Assembly (NCBI GenBank): GCA_947476065.1
Contig: CANJPG010000001.1
Coordinates: forward strand, 1 to 64,000
Reading direction: 5' to 3'
From: Fidelibacterota bacterium
GTDB lineage: Bacteria > Pseudomonadota > Alphaproteobacteria > Rhodospirillales > Rhodospirillaceae
DNA length: 64,000 nt
This document shows positions 37,544-46,807 of this stretch, piece by piece (position 1 is the first letter of the stretch; every line of letters starts with the position of its first letter). A program made the position numbers and the translations under genes. Under the pieces are notes generated by a model. It was given only the letters and a program-made list of their open reading frames with translations. It was not told the DNA's origin and did no database searches.

Positions 37544-39832
37544 TTGTCCGATCCCTTCGAGCTAAACGACGACGTTCCTTTTGTCCCCGCCAAGCCTGCA
37601 CCTGCTGCGGCTCTGCCGCCGCCGCCGGTTTGGCTGGACAAGCTGAACCCTGAGCAGAAGGAAGCGGTGCTGGCCACAGAAGGTCCAGTGCTGGTGCTGT
37701 CCGGCGCCGGCACCGGCAAGACCCGCGTGTTGACGACGCGGCTGGGTTACATTCTGTCGCAGCGGCTGGCCAAGCCCTGGGAGATATTGGCTGTCACCTT
37801 CACTAACCGCGCGGCGCGGGAGATGCGCGAACGCGTAGCCCATCTGGTGGGGCCGGCGGCGGAAGCGGTGTGGCTCGGCACCTTCCATGCCCTCGGCGTG
37901 CGCATGCTGCGCCGTCATGGCGAGGCGGTGGGCCTGCGCTCCAACTTCACGATCCTCGATGCCGACGACCAGATGCGGCTGTTGAAGCAGCTGATGGAAG
38001 CCGACGACGTCGACCACAAGAAATGGCCGGCCCAGGCGCTGATGGGCATCATCCAGCGCTGGAAAGACCGCGGCCTGACGCCGGACAAAGTGAGCGGCGG
38101 GCAGGGCACCGACTTCGCCGAGGGCAAGGCGCTGGGGCTGTACCGCGCTTATCAGGACCGCTTGAAAACGTTGAACGCCGCCGACTTCGGCGATTTACTT
38201 TTGCACTGCCTGACCATCTTCCAGCAGGAGCCGGAGGTGCTCAAGCAGTATCAGCAGCAGTTCCGCTACGTGCTGGTAGACGAGTACCAGGACACCAACG
38301 TCGCCCAATATTTGTGGCTGCGCCTGCTGACGCAGACTCACCGCAATCTGTGTTGCGTCGGCGACGACGACCAGTCGATCTATTCCTGGCGTGGGGCCGA
38401 AGTGGGCAACATCCTGCGCTTCGAGAAGGAGTTCCCCGACGCCAAGGTGATCCGCCTTGAGCGCAACTACCGTTCGACGCCGATGATCCTGGCGGCAGCC
38501 TCGCACCTCATCGCCCACAACGAAGACCGCCTGGGCAAGACCTTGCGCACCGGACATACGGGTGAGGTCGATCCCGGCGCGCCCGTGCGCGTACGCGGCG
38601 TGTGGGACGGGCAAGAAGAAGCGCGCTGGGTGGTCGATGAGATCGAGGCCCTGCAGCGCAGTGGTCATAAGCTGCCCGAGATCGCCATCCTAGTGCGCGC
38701 CGGTTTCCAGATGCTGGAGTTTGAAGAGCGGCTCATCACCACCGGCGTACCTTATCGCGTCGTCGGCGGTCCGCGGTTCTACGAGCGCCTGGAAATCCGC
38801 GATGCAGTGGCCTACCTGCGGCTCATCCACTCACCCGACGATGATCTGGCCTTCGAGCGCATCATCAACAAACCCAAACGCGGGCTTGGCGACACGACCG
38901 TGCAGAAGCTGCACCAGTTGGGCCGCGCGCAAGGCGTATCGCTGCTGGAAGCCGCTCTGCGCATGGTGGAAACCGATGAGATCCGGCCCCAGGCGCGCAC
39001 GGCGCTTCGGGCCTTCGCCGCCGACATCGAACGCTGGCGCAGTCTGAAGGATGCCGTCGGCCCGTCGGAGCTGGCCGCGCAAGTGCTCGATGACGCTGGT
39101 TACACCCAGATGTGGCAGAACGACAAATCACCGGAAGCGCCGGGCCGCCTGGATAACTTGCGCGAATTCGTCTCGGGGCTGGAAGAGTGGGAGAACCTCG
39201 CCGGGTTCCTCGACCACGTCAGCCTAGTGATGGAGAACGATGCCCAGGCCGGCGAAGACAGCATCACCCTGATGACTCTGCACGCCGCCAAGGGCCTTGA
39301 GTTCGACAGCATCTTTCTGCCGGGTTGGGAGGAGGACATCTTCCCCAGCCGCCGGTCATTGGAAGAAAACGGCCAGAAGGCGCTGGAGGAAGAACGGCGT
39401 CTGGCTTACGTCGGGCTTACACGCGCCAGGAAACGCGTGCACGTCTCCTTCGCCGCCAACCGGCGCGTCTATAATCAATGGCAGTCGAGCATCCCGTCGC
39501 GCTTCATCGACGAGTTGCCCAAGGAGTCCGTGCAGCAGGACGTGGACGCAGGTCTTTACGGCGGCGGCAGCGGATCGTGGGGCGGATTATCCGAGGCAGG
39601 CGGCACGCGCTCCGGTGCGGGCTTTCGCAAGCCGGTGCGCATGGTCGAGTCCGAGCGCTGGGAGACGGTCTCGCGCGGCAAGTCCGAACACGGCTTCAAG
39701 ATCGGCGACCGCGTGTTCCACCAGAAGTTCGGCTACGGCCTGGTGGAGGAAATCGACGGCGAGAAACTGGCCATCGCCTTCGAAAAAGCCGGCCGCAAAA
39801 AAGTGCTCGATAGCTTCGTCGAGCCGAGCTGA
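37544..39832 (+). CDS. uvrD: UvrD/PcrA-family DNA helicase
   Basis: A 762-residue superfamily 1A helicase starting with TTG 8 bp after metF. Motifs in order: Q-motif LNPEQKEAV, Walker A GAGTGKTRVL, TFTNRAAREMRERV, Walker B VDEYQDTN, GDDDQSIYSWRGAE, LERNYRST, TLMTLHAAKGLEFDSIFLPG and EERRLAYVGLTRARKRV; the C-terminus carries the Tudor-like RNA-polymerase-binding domain (GDRVFHQKFGYGLVEEID). It unwinds DNA in nucleotide excision and mismatch repair. An Ala/Pro-rich N-terminal extension of ~30 residues is additional. Confidence 0.93.
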   Translation: MSDPFELNDDVPFVPAKPAPAAALPPPPVWLDKLNPEQKEAVLATEGPVLVLSGAGTGKTRVLTTRLGYILSQRLAKPWEILAVTFTNRAAREMRERVAHLVGPAAEAVWLGTFHALGVRMLRRHGEAVGLRSNFTILDADDQMRLLKQLMEADDVDHKKWPAQALMGIIQRWKDRGLTPDKVSGGQGTDFAEGKALGLYRAYQDRLKTLNAADFGDLLLHCLTIFQQEPEVLKQYQQQFRYVLVDEYQDTNVAQYLWLRLLTQTHRNLCCVGDDDQSIYSWRGAEVGNILRFEKEFPDAKVIRLERNYRSTPMILAAASHLIAHNEDRLGKTLRTGHTGEVDPGAPVRVRGVWDGQEEARWVVDEIEALQRSGHKLPEIAILVRAGFQMLEFEERLITTGVPYRVVGGPRFYERLEIRDAVAYLRLIHSPDDDLAFERIINKPKRGLGDTTVQKLHQLGRAQGVSLLEAALRMVETDEIRPQARTALRAFAADIERWRSLKDAVGPSELAAQVLDDAGYTQMWQNDKSPEAPGRLDNLREFVSGLEEWENLAGFLDHVSLVMENDAQAGEDSITLMTLHAAKGLEFDSIFLPGWEEDIFPSRRSLEENGQKALEEERRLAYVGLTRARKRVHVSFAANRRVYNQWQSSIPSRFIDELPKESVQQDVDAGLYGGGSGSWGGLSEAGGTRSGAGFRKPVRMVESERWETVSRGKSEHGFKIGDRVFHQKFGYGLVEEIDGEKLAIAFEKAGRKKVLDSFVEPS

Positions 39833-39920
39833 TCAGCAATAAATGGAGCGGGATCCGTCATCGCCGACAATCGCGCTTAAGCGCGACAAGAAAGGGGCGG
39901 GCGGCATCTTAGTGTGACTG

Positions 39921-39975
39921 GAAATAAAAGAGGCGGCGACAGCTAAACCTTTTTGGGGGATCCGCCATCGCCGCC
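39921..39975 (+). repeat. GGCGGCGACAG hairpin, copy 1
   Basis: GAAATAAAAG followed by GGCGGCGACAGC, pairing through GGCGGCGA (39932-39939) and TCGCCGCC (39968-39975) around a ~28-base loop containing CTTTTTGGGGG. Confidence 0.65.
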
Positions 39976-40087
39976 CGCGCACCCGGACGTAACATACCTA
40001 AACACCGTCGGGACGCTTAACCCTGAACGCCTAGTCCAAGGGCCCGCATAGCAACGCACGAAACATACCAAGGTAACATACACGGGC

Positions 40088-40140
40088 GAAAATAAATGGC
40101 GGCGACAGCGGGTATATGGGGGGAGGATGCTGCCGCCGCC
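40088..40140 (+). repeat. GGCGGCGACAG hairpin, copy 2
   Basis: GAAAATAAAT followed by GGCGGCGACAGC (40098-40109), pairing with GCTGCCGCCGCC (40129-40140; 11 of 12 pairs) around a loop containing TATATGGGGGGAGG. The lead-in, first stem arm and G-rich loop match copy 1. Confidence 0.65.
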
Positions 40141-40422
40141 GTGATCCGAGAAACTGAGGGGGAGAGGGGAGGAGTTCAGTCTGCTCGGATATCTCGAAAA
40201 TTCTGTATGTGAGGATACGTTGCTGCCGCGATATCAGATCAAAGCGCGCTCAACACAACCCCGCACTCAACATAAAATCTCAAATCGTCTCCTGCTGTAA
40301 TATGGTCCAAGACATACTGCGACTATTTCCTTTATTGCACGTCAGCCCCGGTGGGCGTGCATAGCTCTTTAGAATGATGACAAAGAAGATAATATGTCCA
40401 AAACCGCTGGAATCGATGCTTT

Positions 40423-41343
40423 ATGACGATAGGTACGGAAATCGGCGCCGCCTGGAGCGCGCGCGTGGTCGTCGCGGTTGAACACTGTGCCGCCTTTGAA
40501 CGCGTATTCGAAAACTTCGCAGGGGTGGTCAGCCTTTTTGAATGGGACGAGAACACCAAGCCCGTTCTGTGGGCGGTCGAAGGCATGTTCGACTCATCGC
40601 CGCCCAAGGCTGAACTCAGCGCGCGCGTGGCACTGGCGGCCACTGCACTCGGAATTCAAGCGCCCGAGTTGGTCATCGCCAAGGTGCCGGCCAAGGATTG
40701 GCTGACGGAAACCATCGCCAGTTTTCCGCCGCTCGTCGCCGGGCGCTATTACATCCACGGCGACCACATCAAAGGTCCGTTTCCTGACGGCAAACTGCGT
40801 CTGACCATCAATGCCGCTACTGCTTTTGGATCGGGCCAGCATGCCAGCACCATGGGCTGCCTGCTGGCGCTGGATGGCTTGTTCCGCGGTGTAGGCCGCA
40901 TGAAAGCGCGCGGCGGACGCAAGGTGCGGGGCCTCGACATGGGCTGCGGCACCGGCATCCTCGGCATGGCGGCTGCCAAGACCATGCGGGCACCGGTGCT
41001 CTGCGCCGATATCGACCCCGAGGCCGTGCGCGTGACGCGCTACAACGCCCGCAAGAATGGCCTGGCCGAACTGGCGCCCGCCATCATGAGCGACGGCTGC
41101 GGCGACCGCGCCATTCGCCGCACAGCACCGTATCAGTTCATCACCGCCAATATCCTGGCGCGGCCCCTGGTGCAGATGGCCAAGGACCTGTCGGCGCTTC
41201 TGGCCCCCGGCGGCTGCCTGGTGCTGGCCGGCTTCATCCGCCGCGACGAGGCCATGGTCGCGAACGCCTATCGCGCTCAAGGGCTTAGGCTCGTCCGCCG
41301 GGTCCGGATCGCGCCTTGGACGACGCTTGTTTTGCGGCGTTGA
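40423..41343 (+). CDS. prmA: Ribosomal protein L11 methyltransferase
   Basis: A 306-residue SAM-dependent methyltransferase. Family-specific motifs: INAATAFGSGQHASTMGCL (AFGTGxH in E. coli), motif I LDMGCGTGILGMAAAK, ADIDPEAVRVTRYNA, and TANILARPLVQMA. The N-terminal substrate-recognition domain is ~1-115. It trimethylates lysines and the N-terminus of L11. The aminopeptidase gene follows at 31 bp. Confidence 0.92.
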   Translation: MTIGTEIGAAWSARVVVAVEHCAAFERVFENFAGVVSLFEWDENTKPVLWAVEGMFDSSPPKAELSARVALAATALGIQAPELVIAKVPAKDWLTETIASFPPLVAGRYYIHGDHIKGPFPDGKLRLTINAATAFGSGQHASTMGCLLALDGLFRGVGRMKARGGRKVRGLDMGCGTGILGMAAAKTMRAPVLCADIDPEAVRVTRYNARKNGLAELAPAIMSDGCGDRAIRRTAPYQFITANILARPLVQMAKDLSALLAPGGCLVLAGFIRRDEAMVANAYRAQGLRLVRRVRIAPWTTLVLRR

Positions 41344-41374
41344 ATCCGCTGGCCGGGGTGACTACCTTTAAGCA

Positions 41375-43180
41375 ATGGACACCCTTCCGCCGCCCTCCGT
41401 CGTTACCGCCGAACGCCTTGCCGCCTTGCGCGCCGCCATCCGCGCCGCAGGCGTTGACGGCTACCTCGTGCCCCACGGCGACGAGCACCAGGGCGAGTTC
41501 AACGCGCCCTACGCCGAGCGCCTGAAGTGGCTCACCGGCTTCAGCGGCTCGGCCGGCAGTGCAATCGTGATGAAGGACAGCGCGGCGGTCTTTGTCGACG
41601 GCCGCTACACGCTCCAGGTCCGCGACCAGGTGGACGGCGTGCTCTACCAGTACCGCCACATGATCGACGAGCCGGCCTCAAGCTGGCTTATCGAAACCGC
41701 CAAGGCCGGCCAGGCCATCGGCTTCGATGCCCGCCTGCACACGCCGGGCGGCCTTGCGCGCCTCGAAGACGCCGTCGCTAAAGTCGGCGCGTCGCTGGTG
41801 CCGCTGCCCCACAACCTCATCGACGAGGTCTGGATCAACCAGCCCAGCCGCCCCACGGCGCCGGTGATGGTCTATCCCGAGAAATTCGCCGGCCGCTCCA
41901 GCGCCGATAAACGCGTTCTGGTTGCGCAGGTGCTGAAGGGCGAGGGGCTCGATGCCTTTTTCTTCACGGCGCTCGATTCCATCGCTTGGCTGTTCAATAT
42001 CCGTGGCGGCGATGTGGAATTCAGCCCGCTGACCTATGCCTACGCGCTGCTGTTCGCCGACGGCAAGGCGGTGCTGTTCATCGACCCAGCCAAGCTCTCG
42101 CCCGAGGTCAAAGCTCATCTGGGCCCCGATGTGCGCTTGGCGCCTTACGACGGCCTCGACCACGAACTGACGGCCCTCGCCAAATCCGTTGCCACCATCG
42201 GCCTCGACCGCGACACCGGCTCCCGCTGGGCCTACGACCGCCTGGCGGCCGGGCGCAAAGTGAAGATTGTCGCCGACCCCTGCACGGCCCTGAAGGCGCG
42301 CAAGCATCCGACCGAGCTGCAAGGCGTGCGCGACGCCCATGTGCGCGACGGCGCGGCGCTGTCGCGGTTCCTCGCCTGGCTGTCAAAGGAAGCTCTGAAA
42401 GGTACGCTGACCGAGATCACGGCGGCCGACAAACTTGAAGCCTTCCGCGCCGAGAGCAATACCTTCCGCGGACCCAGCTTCGCGACCATCGCAGGCGCCG
42501 CCGGCAACGGTGCCATCGTGCACTACCGAGCCAATCCGAAAACGGCGGCGCGTATACAGCCCAATATGGTCATGCTGCTGGATTCCGGCGGCCAGTATCT
42601 CGACGGCACCACCGACGTCACGCGCACCTTTGCCGTGGGCGAGGCGACAGCCGAACAGAAGCACCGCTTCACGCTGGTCCTAAAAGGCCATATCGCCCTG
42701 GCCATGGCGCGCTTTGTCAAAGGCACCACTGGCAGCCAATTGGACGCACTCGCAAGACACGCGCTGTGGCAGGAAGGCCTCGACTACGATCACGGCACTG
42801 GCCACGGCGTCGGCACCTTCCTCGGCGTGCACGAAGGTCCGCAGCGCATCAGCAAGGTCGGCAACACTGTTGCCTTGGAGCCCGGCATGGTGGTTTCCAA
42901 TGAGCCCGGCTACTACAAAACCGGTGAATACGGCATCCGCATCGAGAACCTGGTGGCCGTGCGCGAAGCCGCCAAGGTGCCGGGCGCCGAGAAAGCGCTG
43001 CTGGAATTCGAAACCCTGACGCTTGCGCCCATCGACCGCAACATGATCGAGCCCGGCCTGCTCAGCGATGCCGAGCGCGGCTGGCTGAACGACTACCACG
43101 CCCGCGTCCGCGAAACGCTGACGCCGCTGGTGGACGCCGAGACGCAGGCGTGGCTGGCGACGGCGACGGCGGCCATATAA
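41375..43180 (+). CDS. Xaa-Pro aminopeptidase (M24B)
   Basis: A 601-residue cytosolic aminopeptidase P of the long three-domain type. Two creatinase-like N-terminal domains (~1-310) precede the pita-bread catalytic domain. Metal ligands are visible: two Asp in LLDSGGQYLDGTTDVTRTF, His in HGTGHGVG, Glu in VVSNEPGYYKTGEYGIRIEN and a final Glu in LEFETLTLAPID. It removes N-terminal residues before proline. There is no signal peptide. Confidence 0.93.
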   Translation: MDTLPPPSVVTAERLAALRAAIRAAGVDGYLVPHGDEHQGEFNAPYAERLKWLTGFSGSAGSAIVMKDSAAVFVDGRYTLQVRDQVDGVLYQYRHMIDEPASSWLIETAKAGQAIGFDARLHTPGGLARLEDAVAKVGASLVPLPHNLIDEVWINQPSRPTAPVMVYPEKFAGRSSADKRVLVAQVLKGEGLDAFFFTALDSIAWLFNIRGGDVEFSPLTYAYALLFADGKAVLFIDPAKLSPEVKAHLGPDVRLAPYDGLDHELTALAKSVATIGLDRDTGSRWAYDRLAAGRKVKIVADPCTALKARKHPTELQGVRDAHVRDGAALSRFLAWLSKEALKGTLTEITAADKLEAFRAESNTFRGPSFATIAGAAGNGAIVHYRANPKTAARIQPNMVMLLDSGGQYLDGTTDVTRTFAVGEATAEQKHRFTLVLKGHIALAMARFVKGTTGSQLDALARHALWQEGLDYDHGTGHGVGTFLGVHEGPQRISKVGNTVALEPGMVVSNEPGYYKTGEYGIRIENLVAVREAAKVPGAEKALLEFETLTLAPIDRNMIEPGLLSDAERGWLNDYHARVRETLTPLVDAETQAWLATATAAI

Positions 43181-43235
43181 TCTGCCGCGTCATCCTCGGC
43201 CTAGATCCGAGCATCCATGGTGGCGGTCGTCGATT

Positions 43236-43748
43236 TCACGCCGTCGTCGTGTCCTCTTGAGAAATCGCCCAACGTTCATGATCTCGCCAGACCCCATCAA
43301 TTTTAAGATAGTGCGGTGAATATCCTTCCTTGCGGAAGCCGACACGCTGCACCAGCGCTATGGACCGATCATTGCCGGGTTGGATGTTGGCTTCGAGGCG
43401 GTGCAGATCAAGTTCACCGAAAGCGTAGGCTGCGGCTTCGCGCAACCCTTCAGTCATAAGCCCATGGCGGGCAAAAGCCTCAATCCCATAAAATCCGACA
43501 TACGCATTCTGGAAACTGCCGCGCACAATTTCGCTGAAGTTGATTACGCCGACGATGCCGTGACCGGCACGCTCGCGCACAACCAGGCTGATTGCGCGGT
43601 CACCCTGGTTTGAAAACCATTGTTCAAAGCCGGCTTGATCCGTAAATGGCGCGGTCCAAGGCTGGTGATAGTCGCGGCTCGCGACGTTCGAGGCAATTAA
43701 TGCGTCCGCGTCTGCGGCTAGAGCAGGAGCCAGAATGATGCGGCTCAT
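43236..43748 (-). CDS. GNAT N-acetyltransferase, RimJ/RimL type
   Basis: A 170-residue acetyltransferase starting at 43748, where ATGA overlaps the stop of the upstream gene. RimJ/RimL-like features: INFSEIVRGSFQNAYVGFYG, the acetyl-CoA loop HGLMTEGLREAAAYAF, and LHRLEANIQPGNDRSIALVQRVGFRKEG. The target may be a ribosomal protein N-terminus, an amino group on a small molecule or an antibiotic; not determinable. Confidence 0.88.
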   Translation of the reverse strand: MSRIILAPALAADADALIASNVASRDYHQPWTAPFTDQAGFEQWFSNQGDRAISLVVRERAGHGIVGVINFSEIVRGSFQNAYVGFYGIEAFARHGLMTEGLREAAAYAFGELDLHRLEANIQPGNDRSIALVQRVGFRKEGYSPHYLKIDGVWRDHERWAISQEDTTTA

Positions 43749-43999
43749 TTTGCGAAACACTCCAGCAACTGCTTCCTCAGTTTCCGATCACGCTTGAGAT
43801 ACACCTCGCGGCTCATGGCCTCGCCGCGCGAGGCATACATCTCCGCATAAAGCAGGAACCATACGCGGCCTTTGGTCGAGCGCGCGCCGGCGCCGTCGTT
43901 GTGGGTTTTGAGGCGCTTGTCGAGGTCGGTGGTCCAGCCGACGTAGGTGCGCACGCCGCCGGCTCCCTCGCTGCCCAAAACGTAAACGAATGCCCTCAC
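43745..43999 (-). CDS. GIY-YIG nuclease-domain protein
   Basis: An 84-residue UPF0213/YhbQ-like protein. I place the start at GTG 43999, with GGGA upstream, because the family starts with xxFVYVLGS; the frame is open to an ATG at 44068. Motifs: FVYVLGSEG, the GIY-YIG equivalent RTYVGWTTDLDKRLKTHN, catalytic Arg region, and AMSREVYLKRDRKLRK with the conserved Glu. It is translationally coupled to the GNAT gene. Confidence 0.85.
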   Translation of the reverse strand: MRAFVYVLGSEGAGGVRTYVGWTTDLDKRLKTHNDGAGARSTKGRVWFLLYAEMYASRGEAMSREVYLKRDRKLRKQLLECFAK

Positions 44000-44100
44000 A
44001 AGGTCCCTGCGTATTCCGATAAATACCTTTGACCCCAATATATCCCATTGAAAACGCAAAAGGCTCAATTAGAGTGCGGGAACTTTCGAGGAGTAGAGTC

Positions 44101-44637
44101 TTGAGTGCACCTGCGTGTCCGCCGATTCCCGCCGACGTCGACGCCTTTTTACAGCATTGGCTTTCGCTCGGTAAAAGAGGCTTAGTGCCGACCTTGCGCG
44201 CCTATCTCGACGCCCCTCCCTTCAAGCTGCAGTCGGAGGTGGCGATTGTCGACGTCATTAGCCCGACGGACATGCGCTTCAGGCTGTTCGGCACCGGGCT
44301 GTCCGTTCTGGCGGGCAATGATCTGACGGGCGCCGACGTGCTCTCGAACTTCCATCCGCGGGCCCGCAGCGAGGCCTCGCGCATTGCCTGGACGGCAACC
44401 CAAACCCCTTGCGGCTACATCATCCGCCGCGACATGCGCCGCGAGACGGTCGACACGAGCGCATTCGGCATCGCCATGCCGCTGCTGCACGAGCAGAGCG
44501 GACAGATCGGCCTGGTCGGATTCAGCTCGATTCTCGACAAGACCAACGATATCCACCTCAGCGGCGGCTACCAGTTTGTGCACACGGTGCAGTTGATCCA
44601 ATGGATCAATATCGGCGCGGGCATGCCGCCGGCGTGA
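44101..44637 (+). CDS. PAS_5-type domain protein
   Basis: A 178-residue protein that I start at TTG 44101, because GAGGAG lies seven bases upstream. The body has a PAS-like fold of the type widespread in Alphaproteobacteria (IVDVISPTDMRFRLFGTGLSVLAGNDLTG; QIGLVGFSSILD). No output domain is attached, so it is a stand-alone sensor or adapter. Ligand unknown. Confidence 0.75.
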   Translation: MSAPACPPIPADVDAFLQHWLSLGKRGLVPTLRAYLDAPPFKLQSEVAIVDVISPTDMRFRLFGTGLSVLAGNDLTGADVLSNFHPRARSEASRIAWTATQTPCGYIIRRDMRRETVDTSAFGIAMPLLHEQSGQIGLVGFSSILDKTNDIHLSGGYQFVHTVQLIQWINIGAGMPPA

Positions 44638-44781
44638 GCGCTCGGAGACTGCGCCACGCGGCGGGCCGACCCTAAACGCAGTAGGGCTGTTGATGCGTTC
44701 TTCGTCGCGCGAGATCGCGGCGGGTGGTGAAGGCGCGCGTCATTTGTTACGCTGAGGCTCACCGCCAAAGGAAGCTAAACA

Positions 44782-45189
44782 ATGTCCAAAACTTTTGCCG
44801 TAGCTTCGCTGTCCAGTTTCCTCATCCTGGTGGTGATCGATTTTCTCTGGCTGAGCAATGCCGTCAACTTCCTCTATCGGCCCAAGCTCGGTGACCTGAT
44901 CGCCGACAAGCCCGTCATCTGGGCGGCGGTGCTGTTTTACGTGATGTACGCTGTCGGCATGGCGGTGTTTGCCATCCGCCCGGCCGTAGCGGAAGGCAGC
45001 GTGCTGACGGCCTTCACCCTGGGCGCCTTCCTGGGCTTCATCGCCTACGGCACCTACGACCTCACCAATCAGGCCACGATCAAGGGCTGGTCGCTGACGG
45101 TGACCATCGTCGACATGGCCTGGGGCACGCTCGTGACCGGCGTTGTGTGCGCAGCCGGTGTGTGGATCGCGCAGAAGGTGACGGGCTAA
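44782..45189 (+). CDS. DUF2177 family membrane protein
   Basis: A 135-residue protein with four transmembrane helices (~5-25, 47-67, 75-95, 108-130) and the DUF2177 signatures VIDFLWL, FYVMYAVGMAVFAI and GAFLGFIAYGTYDLTNQATIKGW. Function of the family is not known. The gene's 3' end overlaps the convergent membrane-protein gene by 4 bp. Confidence 0.85.
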   Translation: MSKTFAVASLSSFLILVVIDFLWLSNAVNFLYRPKLGDLIADKPVIWAAVLFYVMYAVGMAVFAIRPAVAEGSVLTAFTLGAFLGFIAYGTYDLTNQATIKGWSLTVTIVDMAWGTLVTGVVCAAGVWIAQKVTG

Positions 45190-45905
45190 ACCGTTCGCCG
45201 CTGCGTGCGTTGCCACAGCATGTAGGCGGCGAAAACAATCGCCATATTGACCACCCCCATGCCGAGGCTTTGCGGCAGCTCCTGGGCCGTCACGCCAAAA
45301 CCCAGCGTTAACTCGCCCTTCTCGCCCGGGGCGGTGGCGAACTTCAGGCTGTAGGTCGCGAACGCGCTCAGCAAGGCAATCACGCCGGTGCCGAGAATGG
45401 CCCAGCCCAGTGCCAGGCGTTGACGGGCCGCGGCCGTGACCATAATCGCGCCGATAATTACCGGCAGGATGCGCAGGTAAAAAAACAGCATGGCACTGAA
45501 CGGCGCCTTGAACCACACAGGGTCGGGTGTGCCCGGTGGCCCAATGAGGCCTGCCTCGCGGGCGGCATTAAGGCCAAAAGCAAACGGCGAGAGGCTCAGC
45601 GCGGTGATGGCGAACCATAACACCAGCGGTCCTGCACCAAACACCGCGCGCGGAAAGCGGGCGGACAAAGCGTGTAGTTCGCGCCGGGCGAGGACGCTCT
45701 GGGCGATGTCGTTTTCCGTGCCGAGGCGCTGCCATGCGGCCTGCGCCGCATCGTACGCTCCCTTGGCCTGTTCGTCCCGCAGCGCATCGTCGTAGTGCTC
45801 GCGCAGTTCGGTCAGCGTGCGGCGTACGTGACGCGGGGCAATGCCGCCGCGCAGCAGTCGGTCTTCGAGGCGGTCGAATTGGATCAGATGCTCATGCGTG
45901 GCCAT
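45186..45905 (-). CDS. Membrane protein of a PadR operon, HAAS-like N-terminal domain
   Basis: A 239-residue protein starting at 45905, overlapping the padR stop by 14 bp. Residues ~1-75 are a helical cytoplasmic domain (FDRLEDRLLRGGIAPRHVRRTLTELREHYDDAL) like the HAAS/DUF1700-type domains that accompany PadR regulators; four hydrophobic segments follow. Proteins of this arrangement act with PadR in envelope or membrane-stress responses in other bacteria; here the role is inferred only from arrangement. Confidence 0.75.
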   Translation of the reverse strand: MATHEHLIQFDRLEDRLLRGGIAPRHVRRTLTELREHYDDALRDEQAKGAYDAAQAAWQRLGTENDIAQSVLARRELHALSARFPRAVFGAGPLVLWFAITALSLSPFAFGLNAAREAGLIGPPGTPDPVWFKAPFSAMLFFYLRILPVIIGAIMVTAAARQRLALGWAILGTGVIALLSAFATYSLKFATAPGEKGELTLGFGVTAQELPQSLGMGVVNMAIVFAAYMLWQRTQRRTV

Positions 45906-46236
45906 GGACAGATCCTGCGACAAGGTTGGACACAGCGTCGGTGATGCGTTGCCACTCGGTGATGAGCACGCCCAGGCGCTTTTTGCCGGCGGCGGTGGCG
46001 GTGTAATAAACGCGCGTGCGCCCGTTAACGGGCTTGCGGCGCGCGGAGAGGCAGCCCTGTTTCTCAAGGGCGTGCAGGATGGGATAGACGACACCTTCGC
46101 CGACCTTGATGGCTTCGCCGGTGGCGGTTTCAATGGCCTGCACCAGTTCGTAGCCGTACATCTCGCGCTCGGTGAGGAGGCGCAGGATCAAGAGTTCCGG
46201 CACGCCGGTCATGAAGTCTGGGTTGGTGCGGGCCAT
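45892..46236 (-). CDS. PadR family transcriptional regulator
   Basis: A 114-residue one-domain PadR protein starting at 46236 (MARTNPDFMTGVPELLILRLL). Winged-helix signatures: EREMYGYELVQAIE, GVVYPILHALEKQGCL, and NGRTRVYYTATAAGKKRL. It lies in the middle of a three-gene minus-strand operon whose promoter region has two matching dyads at 46808-46850, so autoregulation is likely. Confidence 0.9.
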   Translation of the reverse strand: MARTNPDFMTGVPELLILRLLTEREMYGYELVQAIETATGEAIKVGEGVVYPILHALEKQGCLSARRKPVNGRTRVYYTATAAGKKRLGVLITEWQRITDAVSNLVAGSVHGHA

Positions 46237-46253
46237 CGGCTGTCTGTTCTCCG

Positions 46254-46805
46254 TTAAAAGTCTTCGTCGCGCCAAGTCGGCTCCGTGCCGCAGCGGGCGG
46301 ATGCGCCTTTGGCGCGGCGGACAACGCATGGCATTCTTTTGGGCGCGTGCAGTTCGGCGTTCTCGCGCTCGAACTTCGCCACCATTTGGATCTCGCGATC
46401 GCTGGGAATGCGCGCAGGTGTGGGCCCGGACTGGACCTGGGCCAGGAGGCGCGTGCAGCGCTCACGGTCCTGCAGCCAGAATTCACGCGGCAGGCCGCAG
46501 CGGACGTAGTCGCTGAGCGCCATGGGATTTTCCATGGGGGCGATAGTGATTGTGGGCGGTGTCAGGACGAGAGCCGGTGGGGGCAGGTCGTGGGGGTGGA
46601 AAGAGTCGACACCCGACGACCGCATAGTCTCCGGTAGCACAGGGACGACCGTGATGAGCGTGAGCGGCGTGGCCTCGGCCATGGGGACCTCGGGCGGGTG
46701 GCGCACGCTCACGAGGCCGTAGATCGCGAGCCCATGCAGCAGCAGGGCGGCGGCAATAACCGCCGGTCGGCGCAGGCCGGGCGATGTGATCGGGCGGCGG
46801 AACAT
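46254..46805 (-). CDS. Single-pass membrane protein of unknown function, TonB-like N-terminus
   Basis: A 183-residue protein with one N-terminal transmembrane helix (~13-33, VIAAALLLHGLAIYGLV), a Pro-rich stretch (~55-90) and a small C-terminal domain with three Cys. The topology is that of TonB/TolA-like periplasmic proteins, but the conserved TonB C-terminal domain is not recognisable. First gene of the PadR operon; operators overlap its 5' leader. Confidence 0.65.
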   Translation of the reverse strand: MFRRPITSPGLRRPAVIAAALLLHGLAIYGLVSVRHPPEVPMAEATPLTLITVVPVLPETMRSSGVDSFHPHDLPPPALVLTPPTITIAPMENPMALSDYVRCGLPREFWLQDRERCTRLLAQVQSGPTPARIPSDREIQMVAKFERENAELHAPKRMPCVVRRAKGASARCGTEPTWRDEDF

Positions 46806-46807
46806 CT

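Larger units (their letters stand above)
39833..40422. other. 590-bp intergenic region with related hairpins
   Basis: No gene recognised. It holds a 16-bp palindrome TCGCGCTTAAGCGCGA (39871-39886), two related hairpins beginning GGCGGCGACAGC (39932 and 40098), and three ACATAC-type repeats (about 39992, 40063 and 40075). Further downstream it is AT-rich. It could encode a structured RNA or be a hot spot for repeats. Confidence 0.7.
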
